DNA from: Mesostigma viride
Lineage: Eukaryota; Streptophyta; Mesostigmatophyceae; Mesostigmatales; Mesostigmataceae
Assembly: GCA_009746045.1 (NCBI GenBank)
Contig: RPFO01001247.1
Span: forward strand, 7,501-71,500
Length of the DNA stretch: 64,000 bases
Direction of reading: 5' to 3'
In this document: positions 1-15,700 of the stretch, piece by piece
How the letters are laid out: each line of letters opens with the position of its first letter
How positions within the stretch are numbered: the stretch's first letter is position 1
Made by a program: the position numbers and the translations under genes
The notes under the pieces: generated by a model
Database searches by the model: none
The model's input: the letters and a program-made list of their open reading frames with translations, nothing else
What the model was told of the DNA's origin: nothing

Positions 1-2535
<2,535 letters not shown>

Positions 2536-2569
2536 CATGACTGACTGACTGACTGACTGACTGACAGAT

Positions 2570-2604
<35 letters not shown>

Positions 2605-3212
2605 CATTCAGTCAGTCAGTCAGTCAGTCAATCAGTCAGTCAGTCAGTCAGTCAGTCAGTCAGTCAGTCAGTCAGTCAGTCAGTCAGTCAGTCAGTCAGT
2701 CAGTCAGTCAGTCAGTCAGTCAGTCAGTCAGTCAGTCAGTCAGTCAGTCAGTCAGTCAGTCAGTCAGTCAGTCAGTCAGTCAGTCAGTCAGTCAGTCAGT
2801 CAGTCAGTCAGTCAGTCAGTCAGTCAGTCAGTCAGTCAGTCAGTCAGTCAGTCAGTCAGTCAGTCAGTCAGTCAGTCAGTCAGTCAGTCAGTCAGTCAGT
2901 CAGTCAGTCAGTCAGTCAGTCAGTCAGTCAGTCAGTCAGTCAGTCAGTCAGTCAGTCAGTCAGTCAGTCAGTCAGTCAGTCAGTCAGTCAGTCAGTCAGT
3001 CAGTCAGTCAGTCAGTCAGTCAGTCAGTCAGTCAGTCAGTCAGTCAGTCAGTCAGTCAGTCAGTCAGTCAGTCAGTCAGTCAGTCAGTCAGTCAGTCAGT
3101 CAGTCAGTCAGTCAGTCAGTCAGTCAGTCAGTCAGTCAGTCAGTCAGTCAGTCAGTCAGTCAGTCAGTCAGTCAGTCAGTCAGTCAGTCAGTCAGTCAGT
3201 CAGTCAGTCAGT

Positions 3213-3214
<2 letters not shown>
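2536..3214. repeat. (CAGT)n block of compound tetranucleotide array
   Basis: The array opens with a short (GACT)n run, then a short (GGCA)n run at about 2570-2605, then some 600 bases of (CAGT)n with a single AATC-type interruption near 2630. It passes directly into (CAGG)n at 3215. Confidence 0.97.
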
Positions 3215-4784
<1,570 letters not shown>

Positions 4785-5236
4785 CCGACGGACGGACGGA
4801 CGGACGGACGGACGGACGGACGGACGGACGGAGGGACGGACGGACGGACGGACGGACGGACGGACGGACGGACGGACGGACGGACGGACGGACGGACGGA
4901 CGGACGGACGGACGGACGGACGGACGGACGGACGGACGGACGGACGGACGGACGGACGGACGGACGGACGGACGGACGGACGGACGGACGGACGGACGGA
5001 CGGACGGACGGACGGACGGACGGACGGACGGACGGACGGACGGACGGACGGACGGACGGACGGACGGACGGACGGACGGACGGACGGACGGACGGACGGA
5101 CGGACGGACGGACGGACGGACGGACGGACGGACGGACGGACGGACGGACGGACGGAGGGACGGACGGACGGACGGACGGACGGACGGACGGACGGACGGA
5201 CGGACGGACGGACGGACGGACGGACGGACGGACGGA
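4785..5236. repeat. (CGGA)n block of compound tetranucleotide array
   Basis: About 450 bases of CGGA repeats with two GGGA variant units (near 4831 and 5156). This is the third block of the continuous tetranucleotide array. On the minus strand it reads as Pro-Ser-Val-Arg repeats. Confidence 0.97.
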
Positions 5237-5700
5237 TAGAGCACACAGGGGATTCACGGTCGCCAAAGCACCCTGCGCCATGCGTGCACATCTGTCCATA
5301 CCTCCATGACAAGCAGCACACAAAGGGGGCAACCAGCACATGCTGTGGTTTGTGGGCTACTAGCACGGCAACCATTAGGCATCATGTAAACAAGCCGCCA
5401 TATGCAAGGGAAGAATGGTGTGCACCAGAAAACATGAAGAGCTATCTTGCCGTTGCGCACTAGGCTTCACAATGGCGACCCCTAGGCCATGGTTTATACC
5501 TGCTGTTCACTTTAGCCGATTGTTTATACCTGATGGCACTGAGAGCTGGATAAAGATCTAGATAGCGTGTACTGCCTGAGAACAGAAGCACGACCAACGG
5601 CCCCAGGGACCATCATGGGGAAAGTGGCTTAAGGCCAGCCTACAGAAATGATCAACCTAACTGCACACCCAGAATGCTCCTAACAAATTCCAGAACATGC
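5237..5700. other. Spacer downstream of the ZGRF1-like gene
   Basis: Unique sequence between the tetranucleotide array and the last supported exon of the minus-strand gene. I looked here for a further exon carrying the Asp-Asp-Leu-Trp segment that follows in ZGRF1-family proteins and found none. Confidence 0.4.
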
Positions 5701-8350
5701 TTACTTGGAGTAGGATGAAGGCTTGCCGCGGTGTGGCAGCTTGAGAAAGTAGCTCTTCTCCTGTTGCTTGGACCTTCCCCCACCATCACCGTCACCGTCG
5801 TCGCCATCTTCATCACTCCCTCGCTTGCGCTTGAAGTTGGCCCCGAACCACGGCTGCTTCTTCCTGTCTCGGAGCGACAGAGGTTCACACAATGTGACAA
5901 ACGTATCCAACGACATAAGCGCACGGAGCCATTTAGCCACCCAACCGTAGGTAAGTAAATCCCTGCTCTGGTATGGTCGTGCTTGCGGGCTGGCTTGAGA
6001 TACGCCCAACACAGTTATATCCATAACTCTAACAGTTCCACCGTCATAAAGCTCTATCGTTATCTAACAGGCACAACCTGCGCCACCATCCTGACAACTG
6101 ACCTAATGGCAGACCGCGGCATGCCTGAACAGAATAGCATCCACAGTGCTGCCATGTTGCTTCTTCCTATGATATCCTCAGTCTTTCAACCGAAGGGCAT
6201 TCCCGCCGCCCACTCACTTGAGGATCAGCTCCGCGGACTCTGGGGGCCTTTTTGCCCGTGCGGCGCCCGCCAGCACGCCCGCCACCACCAGCGCCAGCTC
6301 CTCCTCCATCGCCCCCAGGAAGGACCCCGCGTAGCCCGTGACATCACGGAATGTGTCCGGAATGACCACGGAGCGATGAGCATGCTCGAACCCACCATTG
6401 CCGTCACCGCTGCCTGGTGCAGACCGGAACGCTAGCCGAGAAAAGACATTGGACCCCCCACCCCCACCCCTGCACTATATGGCGCCGGCCGACCTGTGCC
6501 TGCCCAGGCACCAACCACCTGGGGGGCCTTGAACGCCTCTCTCCCCCTCGCGGGCGCATCCACCCCATTGGGTGCGGTGGCGAGACTGGCCAAGGCGCGG
6601 CCTACTGAGGGGGCGGTGGCCGATGAGACCCGCGCACGCTCGCCCATGAGGTGGGACGATGGCATCCCAGGGACCCTGTTCTCCCGGTCCATGTCCTCCT
6701 CATCTTCATCCCTGACTGCCACGATGTCCTCAACTCCGGAAACGGGCATAGGGTCATGCTGGGGCGTGGAGCGGCCAGCGGCCAGGGCCATGAAGCCGTT
6801 GTGACCCGACCAGGCAGCGCCGTGGAGGGAGCGGAGCTGGGGCTGGGCACCAGGAACGACAGCCGGGGCTTGCTCATGCTGGGGCTGGCTAGCACGTGGC
6901 GGGTTACCCAGGGAGGTCGCCGTGGGGAGGGGAGCCGTGGCGGCGCGGGGCGGCTGGAAGGGCTTTCGGTGGTTTCCTCCCAGGATGGAGATGATGTCAT
7001 CGACTGCAGGAGACACGCCCCATTCAGTCCATCGCAGCGGAAGACAATTGAGAGAAGCAGCTTGTGAAGGAGGGAAATCGCGTTGTCGGTTTTGCATGAC
7101 TGGCTGCCCCGTATCGGCACAAGACGGTTATATTTTAACTAAATTACAACTTGGTGCAACTTACAATAAAAAGTGGAAAAAGGATATTAATCCACACAAA
7201 CTCGCTGGCTAGTCATCCCACCAACTGCTTGCTGCGGCACAAGCGCCTGTTGTCTAAACCCACAAAAATTAAAAGGCCGTGAAGGGATACGATACACATG
7301 GTGTCATGGCACTAGAGCGAGCTGTGTCGAGCCAATGCAGGGACGCGGCTGGCCCTTCTAGCTAGGGTATGCACACATTAATACAATCAATACATTAACC
7401 AATGCATGCCGTCCCGCTGGGGATACATACACGCAATGGCTGCGACCGCAAGCATGAAAATCCAAGGGCCACATTACCGGAGCGATTGCGAGGGTTTCTC
7501 TTGGGCGCGTCGCAGGCTGGTCTACTGCGCAACGGAGCCGGCTCATCCGATGGCTGATTCCCACATGGCTCAACGTCTCCAAACGACGGGACATCTCCGA
7601 ATAATTGGATGTCCATATGGGATGTTGGCGCAGGCATAGGCATGTCGCGCCCATACTCGATCTCCTCTGGGTAAGGATCGCGGTAGCTCGGGTCTGCAGC
7701 AAAGCCTCTCACTTCACGCTGTAACATCCAAGGCTGGGGAGGGAAACATCCGTTCATTTGCCCGTTGAAACGAGAATGGAAAGGCAGACCGGGTGCGTCA
7801 GGTTGGTGAAACGTTGGTGCCATTTTCGCAGGAGCCATGAAGTGCGCCCTCTTCCTCGGCCCGCTCTCAAAGTTAGGTTTCCCAGGGCCTTGAGTAGTCA
7901 ACGGCGCGGAAATAGTGCTCTTCGCCTGGGCCGGTCCATCTGCCTGGGCCGGTTTCTGTGAAGCTGAGATATCGCCGACCAATGCCATGGCTTGGCAGAG
8001 GTGTCGTTCGAAGTCCAACATAGAGTCCACCTCTACGAGATGCTTTGTGGTCATAGACTCTACCTCCGGAGGCTCCTTGGTTGGATCCAACAACTGGACG
8101 TGGTACCTCGCCCCTGCTTCTTTCACCAGTAGCAAGCCTGATGACGAGACATTCGTCCAGTGTCGATACCAAGCAATGAAAAAAAATTCATGTTTGACAG
8201 GTGACTGGAGCTTTTCCGGTTTGAAAAGACAACATTGATACGATATCGGAAGTTAAATAAAGCAAACGCAGGTAACGTACCGTCGTGCCATTTCTTCGTC
8301 TTCTGTTTTTTCTGCGGAGTGTACACACATTCCCACTTTTTGGCTGCCAT
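5701..8350 (-). CDS. ZGRF1/Mte1-like DUF2439 protein (5 exons, no helicase seen)
   Basis: Proposed exons on the minus strand: 8350-8281, 8137-7478, 7003 to about 6494 or 6512, 6413-6218, 5863-5705. The start MAAKKWECVYTPQKKQKTKK followed by WHDG is the DUF2439 signature of ZGRF1 and yeast Mte1/Dbl2, which act with helicases at D-loops and R-loops. Phases agree across introns (1+2, 1+2, 1+2, 2+1). Exon 3 opens by restoring RSVDDIISILG, a motif typical of these proteins. Exon 4 has VVIPDTFRDVTGY and an acidic helix. Exon 5 has SYFLKLPHRG then SSYSK, matching the YYLKL-SSKYSK segment before the ZGRF1 GRF/helicase region. After SSYSK the frame meets TAA (5701-5703), which also lies in a good GTAAGC donor, so the model either ends there or continues unseen. 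The exon 3 donor is unresolved (both options are phase 1). The middle is rich in Pro, Ala and Gly. About 530 residues; family confident, exact ends less so. Confidence 0.75.
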
Positions 8351-9791
8351 CGAAGAGTCGGAGCCCGGTTTGGAAACAGGATCTTAAATATCAGACCGGC
8401 TGGTCGCGGGCAGCATGCTTTCTGCTGTCATGCTCTAATGTTAAGCTGGGTTGCTCTTTCTATCCCAAAGGCATACGTAGTTTACCGTTGCTTGAAATAC
8501 GGGACCACGCTGGCGACGGCCTACGACAGAGTCGTGATTCAACATAACTGCTATATCTATTTGACCGTTAGCCACCACTGGCACTTGAGCCCTCGACAAG
8601 AGTAGATACGGATGCAATCATGCAGAAGCGCCTTCTTCCTCCATAAACCTTCGGTAACAGTCTGGTCAAGACTTCTAAAAATTCAGTGATTCCGAAAGTG
8701 AACGATAAGGTTGCAATTAACAACTCCCCTTGCACCTTTTTCTCGGCTTTAGGCTCAAATCAAGGCAGCAAGAACGGGAGCTGGTGCTACGAGAAGGCTA
8801 CAAACTCAAATAAACTGGAATAAATAAACCATGGCGACTATTGTAGCCAGGAAAAGAAGTTTATTTGGGACACCGCTTCTAGTCAGTTGTATCAGGAAGC
8901 AGCACGACACCTTCGTGCCAATTTCCTGCGTGGGGTCGTCTGATCTCGATGTTCTATCACTGCCGTGCCAACAGCGTCAAGCCTGTTGCACAGTTTTCCG
9001 TTTAGTATGCCTGCATGAAGACGACCAGATATTCGGACATGTTATAAGTTCTCCCCTCGTCCAAGCTGTGGAAATAAGCAAGCCCACCCTGAGCCCACAG
9101 TCAGTAGCCAGCACCTACAGTAGGCGACCGAGTGGCATCAACAAAAGCGAATGGCCACAATCCTTGAGATGCACGGGAAAGGAAGAACGATGTCAAACTT
9201 GGCGCCATAATTGCTGTCACTTCTCGAAGACCAAGCCTGACGGTCCTGGGCGCCCTGCTCGCGGATTTGATGTTGTTGTTGTTGTTGTGTCCCACGCCGC
9301 ACATGGGCAGCAGAGAATCTATAGTGGCCGAGGGCCGGATATATTTAGTATCGGTGCTCGTGGATTTAGGGCCAAAGTCGGTCGGCCAGAAACTAACGGA
9401 ATACACATAGTTTTAACATCTCAGGTAATTGATGCCGTATCTCGTGTACCCTTCTGCTACGAATAAGCTGAATAACGGGGCAGACAGGGTACAACGTGGA
9501 AAGTCCTGCGGCCTTGTTTCGGGCCGTCACGGCTGCAGTTCCATGCGGGCGGTCACGGCTTGCAGTACCAGCGGCGAGGGATCCAACAAATACAAAGAAA
9601 ATCCGAAGAAAACCACAGGCTTATTATTCCGAGGCTCGTGGTGCAGCACAAGCAACAAGCAGTAGCTTTTTGAAACACAGGCACCGATGGATATTCCCAG
9701 CATTTCTGCGCAACATCGCTAGCAGAGGGGAACCGGGTTAGTGGCTATAAGGAGTGGCAAGGCTTGGTGCGCTCGCAACGCCAGGCCAATT
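8351..9791. other. Intergenic region between divergent genes
   Basis: It lies between the minus-strand start at 8350 and the plus-strand start at 9792, so it probably contains both promoters. A short (GTT)n run occurs near 9270. The longest open frame (8831-9466, plus, 211 codons) has no recognisable domain and mixed composition. I do not call it a gene. Confidence 0.5.
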
Positions 9792-12700
9792 ATGCGGGAG
9801 GCTTTGCTCGCCGCTGAGCCAGGGCAGCGCCTGATTGGGCGTTGTCGATGTGGGAGGAATGAACTTATTATAGCTATTCTCCTTCTGATAGCGGCTGCCA
9901 GTGCAGGATTGGTGGTATGGCTGACCAAGGGAGAGCCACGTGTCGCCTTCCATGATGCAGCTGTTCCGACTGAGGGATGGGCGTCCACCTCCACGTCGTT
10001 CATCCAATTGACCGACGTCCACCTCGACCTTGAATACCTGTATGTCTCTTCACCTCGTTGCTTGCTCATGCGGTTTCTGCGTTCTGGTGCACTTTGATGC
10101 AGTCGACGACAGACGGTGTGGCGTGCAGTGGTGTTTGACAGGCATCTTTAACGCCCACGCCTGCTTCCATGTACAATCCCGGGCTGGAAGCATGTCAGTC
10201 GTAGCAAAATGGTCCAACGTTTTCCAGCCGGAGTATGGCAGCACTTGTGGTGTGGTGACATTTGGGCTAGGTGCTTTGACCCAAGCGGGTGCGCTGTGCG
10301 GGCAGCGACTATTCAAACAGGGGATGCGTCATCATCAACCATGGTGACACGTAGACGTGTGCACGTCGTTACCGCTCATTCTGGTCTGCAGGGATCGCGC
10401 CAGTCCCAAGAGCAGCTGTCGGGTACACTCGGGAGCGCGCGCCCGGCGCCCCTACGGCCGCTACGGCTGTGACAGGTACACCACAGAGCAAAGCCAGTGG
10501 CGATGACTTCATTCCCGCTGCCTTGTGCACCTCTCTTCATAGTATACATAGTCAGTATGTTATCTAGTGCTAGAATACATAGTTAATATGATATAAAGTG
10601 CTGGGATACATAGTTAGTATGTTATGTAGTGCTAGACTACATAGTTAGTATGTTATATAGTGGTAGTATGCACAGTTAGTATGTTATATAGTGCTAGAAT
10701 ACATAGTTAGTATGTTATATAGTGCTAGGATACGTAGTTAGTATGTTATATATTGCTAGTATGTATAGTTAGTATGTTTTATAGTGCTAGGATACATAGT
10801 TAGTATGTTATATAGTGCTAGAATACATAGTATGTTATATAGTGCTAGAATACATAGTAAGTATGTTACATAGTGCTAGGGTAGATAGTTAGTATGTTAT
10901 ATAGTGCTAGTATGCACAGTTAGTATGTTATATAGTGCTAGGATACGTAGTGAGTGTGTTATATATTGCTAGTATGCATAGTTAGTATGTTATATAGTGC
11001 TGGGATACATACTTTTGTCCATGAGACAACCAGCACCGGCCTAAACACTGGAAGGTGTGATCACTGGAAGCTCAAGGACCAGCCCGTTCTTGGCCAGCTG
11101 TTTTCCCTCTCTGTGCGCTTGAAGATGCGGTTACAGATGGAATAATCATGGCCACCTTGAGGGAACGTCCCCTGGCCGGTTGGGGCCCACAGATGCATGT
11201 GACTTGGGCAGCCTTCCTGCACCAGATGGGGTCGCAGGTAAATGTAATAAGTAATAAAAGTAATCAAGGGCGGTGATAATGGTGGTTAAGGGCGGTAATC
11301 ACAGTAATTAAGGGTCATCTTTTTGCGGGTAGCTTGGGGTCGTCATTTGTCCAGGTATCCTCGCCGGCGGCCACTAACAATGCACACTGGCGGCCACAGA
11401 ATGAGGCCACTTTGTTTCAATGCACGTCAGTAGCGGTGACAGATGCAAGTCCGTTGCCCCGGTCGTTACCAGGGCTGTAGAGTGATGCCTTCAACCTCAT
11501 CAGTCCGCCTTTCTCTCCTGCCCTTTTTTTTTGGGGGGGGGGGGGGGGGCTGGCGGCTGTGGTTGGCCCGCTGCACGTGTAAATCTTTGTCCATCAAGCC
11601 CAGTGCAGGTCTAACGGTCCCGAGATCGGGCATGTCGCCTGTGCCTTGTCTGGTGGGTGGCAGCCCTCTGTCGCTTGTGCAGAGCACGCTGCAGGCCATG
11701 GCTTCGGCGCTGCCCCAGCCTGCGTTTATTCTGGTGACGGGCGACCTAGCGCCGCACAAGATCCATCAGGCCAGCAAGATCCAGCAGGCGATGCAGAAGG
11801 TCAGTCCCTGCGCGCGCGTGCAGGTATGCAAGTAGACACGCGAGCAAGCAAGCGATGCGGAAGGTATATGAAGACCCTGTCAGCCCCATGCCCGCGTGTG
11901 CAGGAGGTACTGGCATGAGAACAGACACACGCGGGCAATGCAGAAGGTTAAGTGCACGACGGCAGGTGTCGCATGACCATGCATGTGTATCTGCCTGCCT
12001 GCCCACCTGCCGGCCCACCTGCCTGCCCACCCGCCGGCCCACCCGCCGGCCCACCCGCCTTCCTCGTTTGCTTCGTTCATGTGTATCGCTCCTTGTGGAT
12101 GTTTTGTGTGCAGAATTCATCAATGCATCACTTGCCTCAGTGTCGCGTCAAAGTGTTGGCTCATTTGTATGAACAATGCCGCATATTGCCTCAGTGTCGC
12201 GTCAAAGTGTTGGCTCATGTGTATGAACAATGCCGCCTATTGCCTCAGTGTCGCGTCAAAGTGTTGGCTCATGTGTATGAACAATGCCCCCTATTGCGGG
12301 CTGCACGGGCATATCATCCTTGATATCATCTTTGTATTGCATTTGCCCCCTCATGCCCATGGTATATTGCCCCCTCATGCCCATGGTATATTGCCCCCTC
12401 ATGCCCATGGTATATTGCCCCCTCATGCCCATGGTATATTGCCCCCTCATGCCCATGGTATATTGCCCCCTCATGCCCATGGTATATTGCCCCCTCATGC
12501 CCATGGTATATTGCCCCCCTGTTGGTGTCCGATGCTTGCCCCCCTGTTGGTGTCGGACGCCAGGTGGACGGGTTGCTGCGGGAGAGCTTCCCCTCCACCC
12601 CCATCCTCTACGCGATCGGCAACAACGAGTTCTACCCGTACGTCTCCGCCACCATACCACCGCAGCGCGTTATTCATTTAGCAGTAGCAGCATCAACATG

Positions 12701-15700
12701 CCTCCACCACATAGCCCGTGTAGTTGCTCTCAGCACTGGTTTGGAGTGTCTACACAAAGCACGTGCGATTTGTGTTGGGCGATTGCCTGCGTTGCTATCA
12801 GACCAAGTGTGGCCAATGGTATAAGATCTCCCTGCGATACTTGGAGCACACCCTGGTTCCGTAAGCCGGTGTGACGGGCTCCCCGGCTGAGTTTTGCGTG
12901 TGCTCACAGGCTTGATGGCGTATTGGCTAGGAATACGAGATGGATCTTTCTTGTCTAGGCTTCCTTAGCGGGAAGGGGGCGATGCTGGGGAAGGATAGAT
13001 GCTGTTGCCGGGGAAGGGACAAATGCTAGAAGAAAGCGGAAATGGATGCTGCCTGTGACTCGCGTCCGCTGCTGCAGGATCTGCATGGGTGTGATGCAGC
13101 AAAAATAATGTGTAACTAGTGGCACCCGCTGGCTTCGCCCAGCCCAAAACAGGGTCCCTTTTTTTGGCAGTACTTCGCCCCGCTGCCCGCTGCCCGCAGC
13201 CCGCAGCCCGCAGCCCGCAGCCCGCTGCCCGCTGCCCGCTGCCCGCTGCCCGCTGCCCGCTGCCCGCTGGAATAGTACGGTGCTCGCTTCGCTCGCGGAT
13301 TGGTGCGCAGTACGGTGCTCGCTTCGGTCGCGGCCCGCTAGCTGGATAGTACGGTGGTCGCTTCGCTGGCGGCCCGCTGAACAGTACGGTGAGCGCTTTC
13401 CCAGCCCCAAAAAGCACTTTGGGGCGGTTCAGGGCCTGCCCGCTGCCCGCCGACTGCGTAGTCCGCGGTCCTTCCCTGCGCTCCGGAGAGGGGAACAGTA
13501 CGGTGGTCGCTTCGATCGCGGCCCGCTAGCCGGATAGTACTCCCTCTGGCCGCAACTCCTGCTTCCTTGGGTCGCTGTCTTTTCCATTGGCGGTCTGGTC
13601 GCGCGCGCTGCGTGGATTGGCGGGGAAGTCGCGATGCCCTGTATAGTGCGGGATGAGTACTACATTACCAAATTAATATATAGGATGGGGATAGAGTGCA
13701 GCATACTTTGCTACTCATTTCCCCCCCAAGTTCATCCAAAAACTCGCACATGCATACCCCTGCATTCATGTTCATGCCCTCCATTTCCCTGGCCCACTAT
13801 CTTCACTCTCCAACTGTGCGCGGTCACTGCCACTTCAGTTTTGCTGTCGGGCAACTCTTGCCGTTGTACGTGGTGTTTTGTGCTGCGTTGTTGTGGTGTT
13901 GTCCTGTGAATAGCTGCAGAACCCCCTCGGTAGCGGCCGCCTTTGAATAGCAGCTTGCGTTGTTGTGGTGTTGTCCTGTGAATAGCTGCAGAACCCCCTC
14001 GGTAGCGGCCGCCTTTGAATAGCAGCTTGCGTTGTTGTGGTGTTGTCCTGTGAATAGCCGCAGAACCCCCTCGGTAGCGGCCGCCTTTGAATAGCAGCTT
14101 GCGTTGTTGTGGTGTTGTCCTGTGAATAGCTGCAGAACCCCCTCGGTAGCGGCCGCCTTTGAATAGCGGCTTCTGAGGAATGGGGACGGTGGAATGGTGG
14201 GATGCACAAGAGGGTCAAAGCCCATCCAATCCAATCAGGGCGGCATGCTCATCACGCAGCTGGTTACTCTCCCAAAGTTTGTCGTATCGTATCCACTCTT
14301 TGTCATACCCCATACATCTGCATTACATTCTCTTTCTGTCACGGCTTGTGGCTAATGCTGTCCATCGGTGGCACCGCCCCCCTTCTCCCAATGCGCCAGC
14401 TCATATAGTGCCAGCGACCCGGACCCTAAATGGCTCGAGAAGCTTCTGCAGGGATGGCAGCTGTCGTTTGACACGGTGAGCGGCGATCTGGTTGCCAGTG
14501 AGGATGTCCGCCGCTGTCAGGGATGACGCTCTCAGGGATGTCCGTTTTGTGTCGGTTGAGACGGCTGCTGTGCGACTAAGTGAGTGATTGAACACAGAAA
14601 GCTGCTGGGTGGGGCATATGCACAGCCTGCATTAGCAATGGTTTGCGGCGTACCTGGTTGTGTGATATGGAGGAAGGTAGTACAATAGGGGGGAAGCGGA
14701 CATAGAGGCGGGCTTTGTTGTGTGATATGGAGGAAGGTAGTACAATTGGGGGGAAGCTGACATCGAGGCGTACCTGGTTGAGTGATATGGAGGAAGGTGG
14801 TACAATAGGGGGGAAGCGGACATAGAGGCGTGCTTTGGGGGAAGTTGGATGCCGTAATCGATTGTGTGCGATTTTGCAGATCCGCATGTGATGCTGTGTG
14901 TGTGCGATACGGGTCAACCCTGATGGCACGTATGGTCGTATGCACATCGATCAAAGGAGCTCCTACACTTAAAAAACATATATGTATATATATTGAGAAT
15001 GTGCCCATCTCACCTCCGTAATCTATCATTCTCAATAAATATATATTGAGAATGATAAGAAGATTATATTTGTTTTTTTAATAGCAGTATAGCAAGGAGA
15101 CAACCAGCGCAGGTATATATGTATTGCATTCCTCAACATTCGGGTCCCTTGATGACCTAGTTGAGGCGATGGGGGCCTATTCCAGCGGTGAGAGGTGGCT
15201 AACTGCCCACTTAAGTGCCAACGACCGTCCCATTCACCACGCTGGGCTTGAATGCCGTCGGAAGCATCCCACGTCCCACATCGGATGCGCGTTTCTTGTT
15301 GTGTGGTGATCAACACTGGGGTAGTTGAAGGGTGGCACTCGAGCACGCTTGATAGCAACCCATGTCCTCCCCACCGAAGCCACGAGGTGATCTAGTTAAC
15401 CGATTCGTATGCTGGCGTAGCAGGGGATGCTGCATTTATTTTCAGCCTTGTGGGTGCTCCTTGACTTTGTGAGTTGCTGAGCTGCCCGATTGAGTTTCTC
15501 GTCCCTGTGCTCATGAAGTGTGGCAGCTGCCAGCATCAGCGCAGGACACATTTCTCAAGGGGGGGTACTACCGGGTCAACGTGGAGGATCTGGGCAGGAA
15601 CCAGACGGCACCAAATGGCACCGCAGCGGATGCCAGCTTGGGTAACACAGCGGATGCCAGCATGGGGAATGCGAGCCCAGAGCCAGGGCCAATAAGGCCA

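Noticed and set aside
8831-9466. 211-codon plus-strand frame upstream of the sphingomyelinase-like gene
   Set aside because: No motif, no splice support, and composition like the surrounding non-coding sequence.
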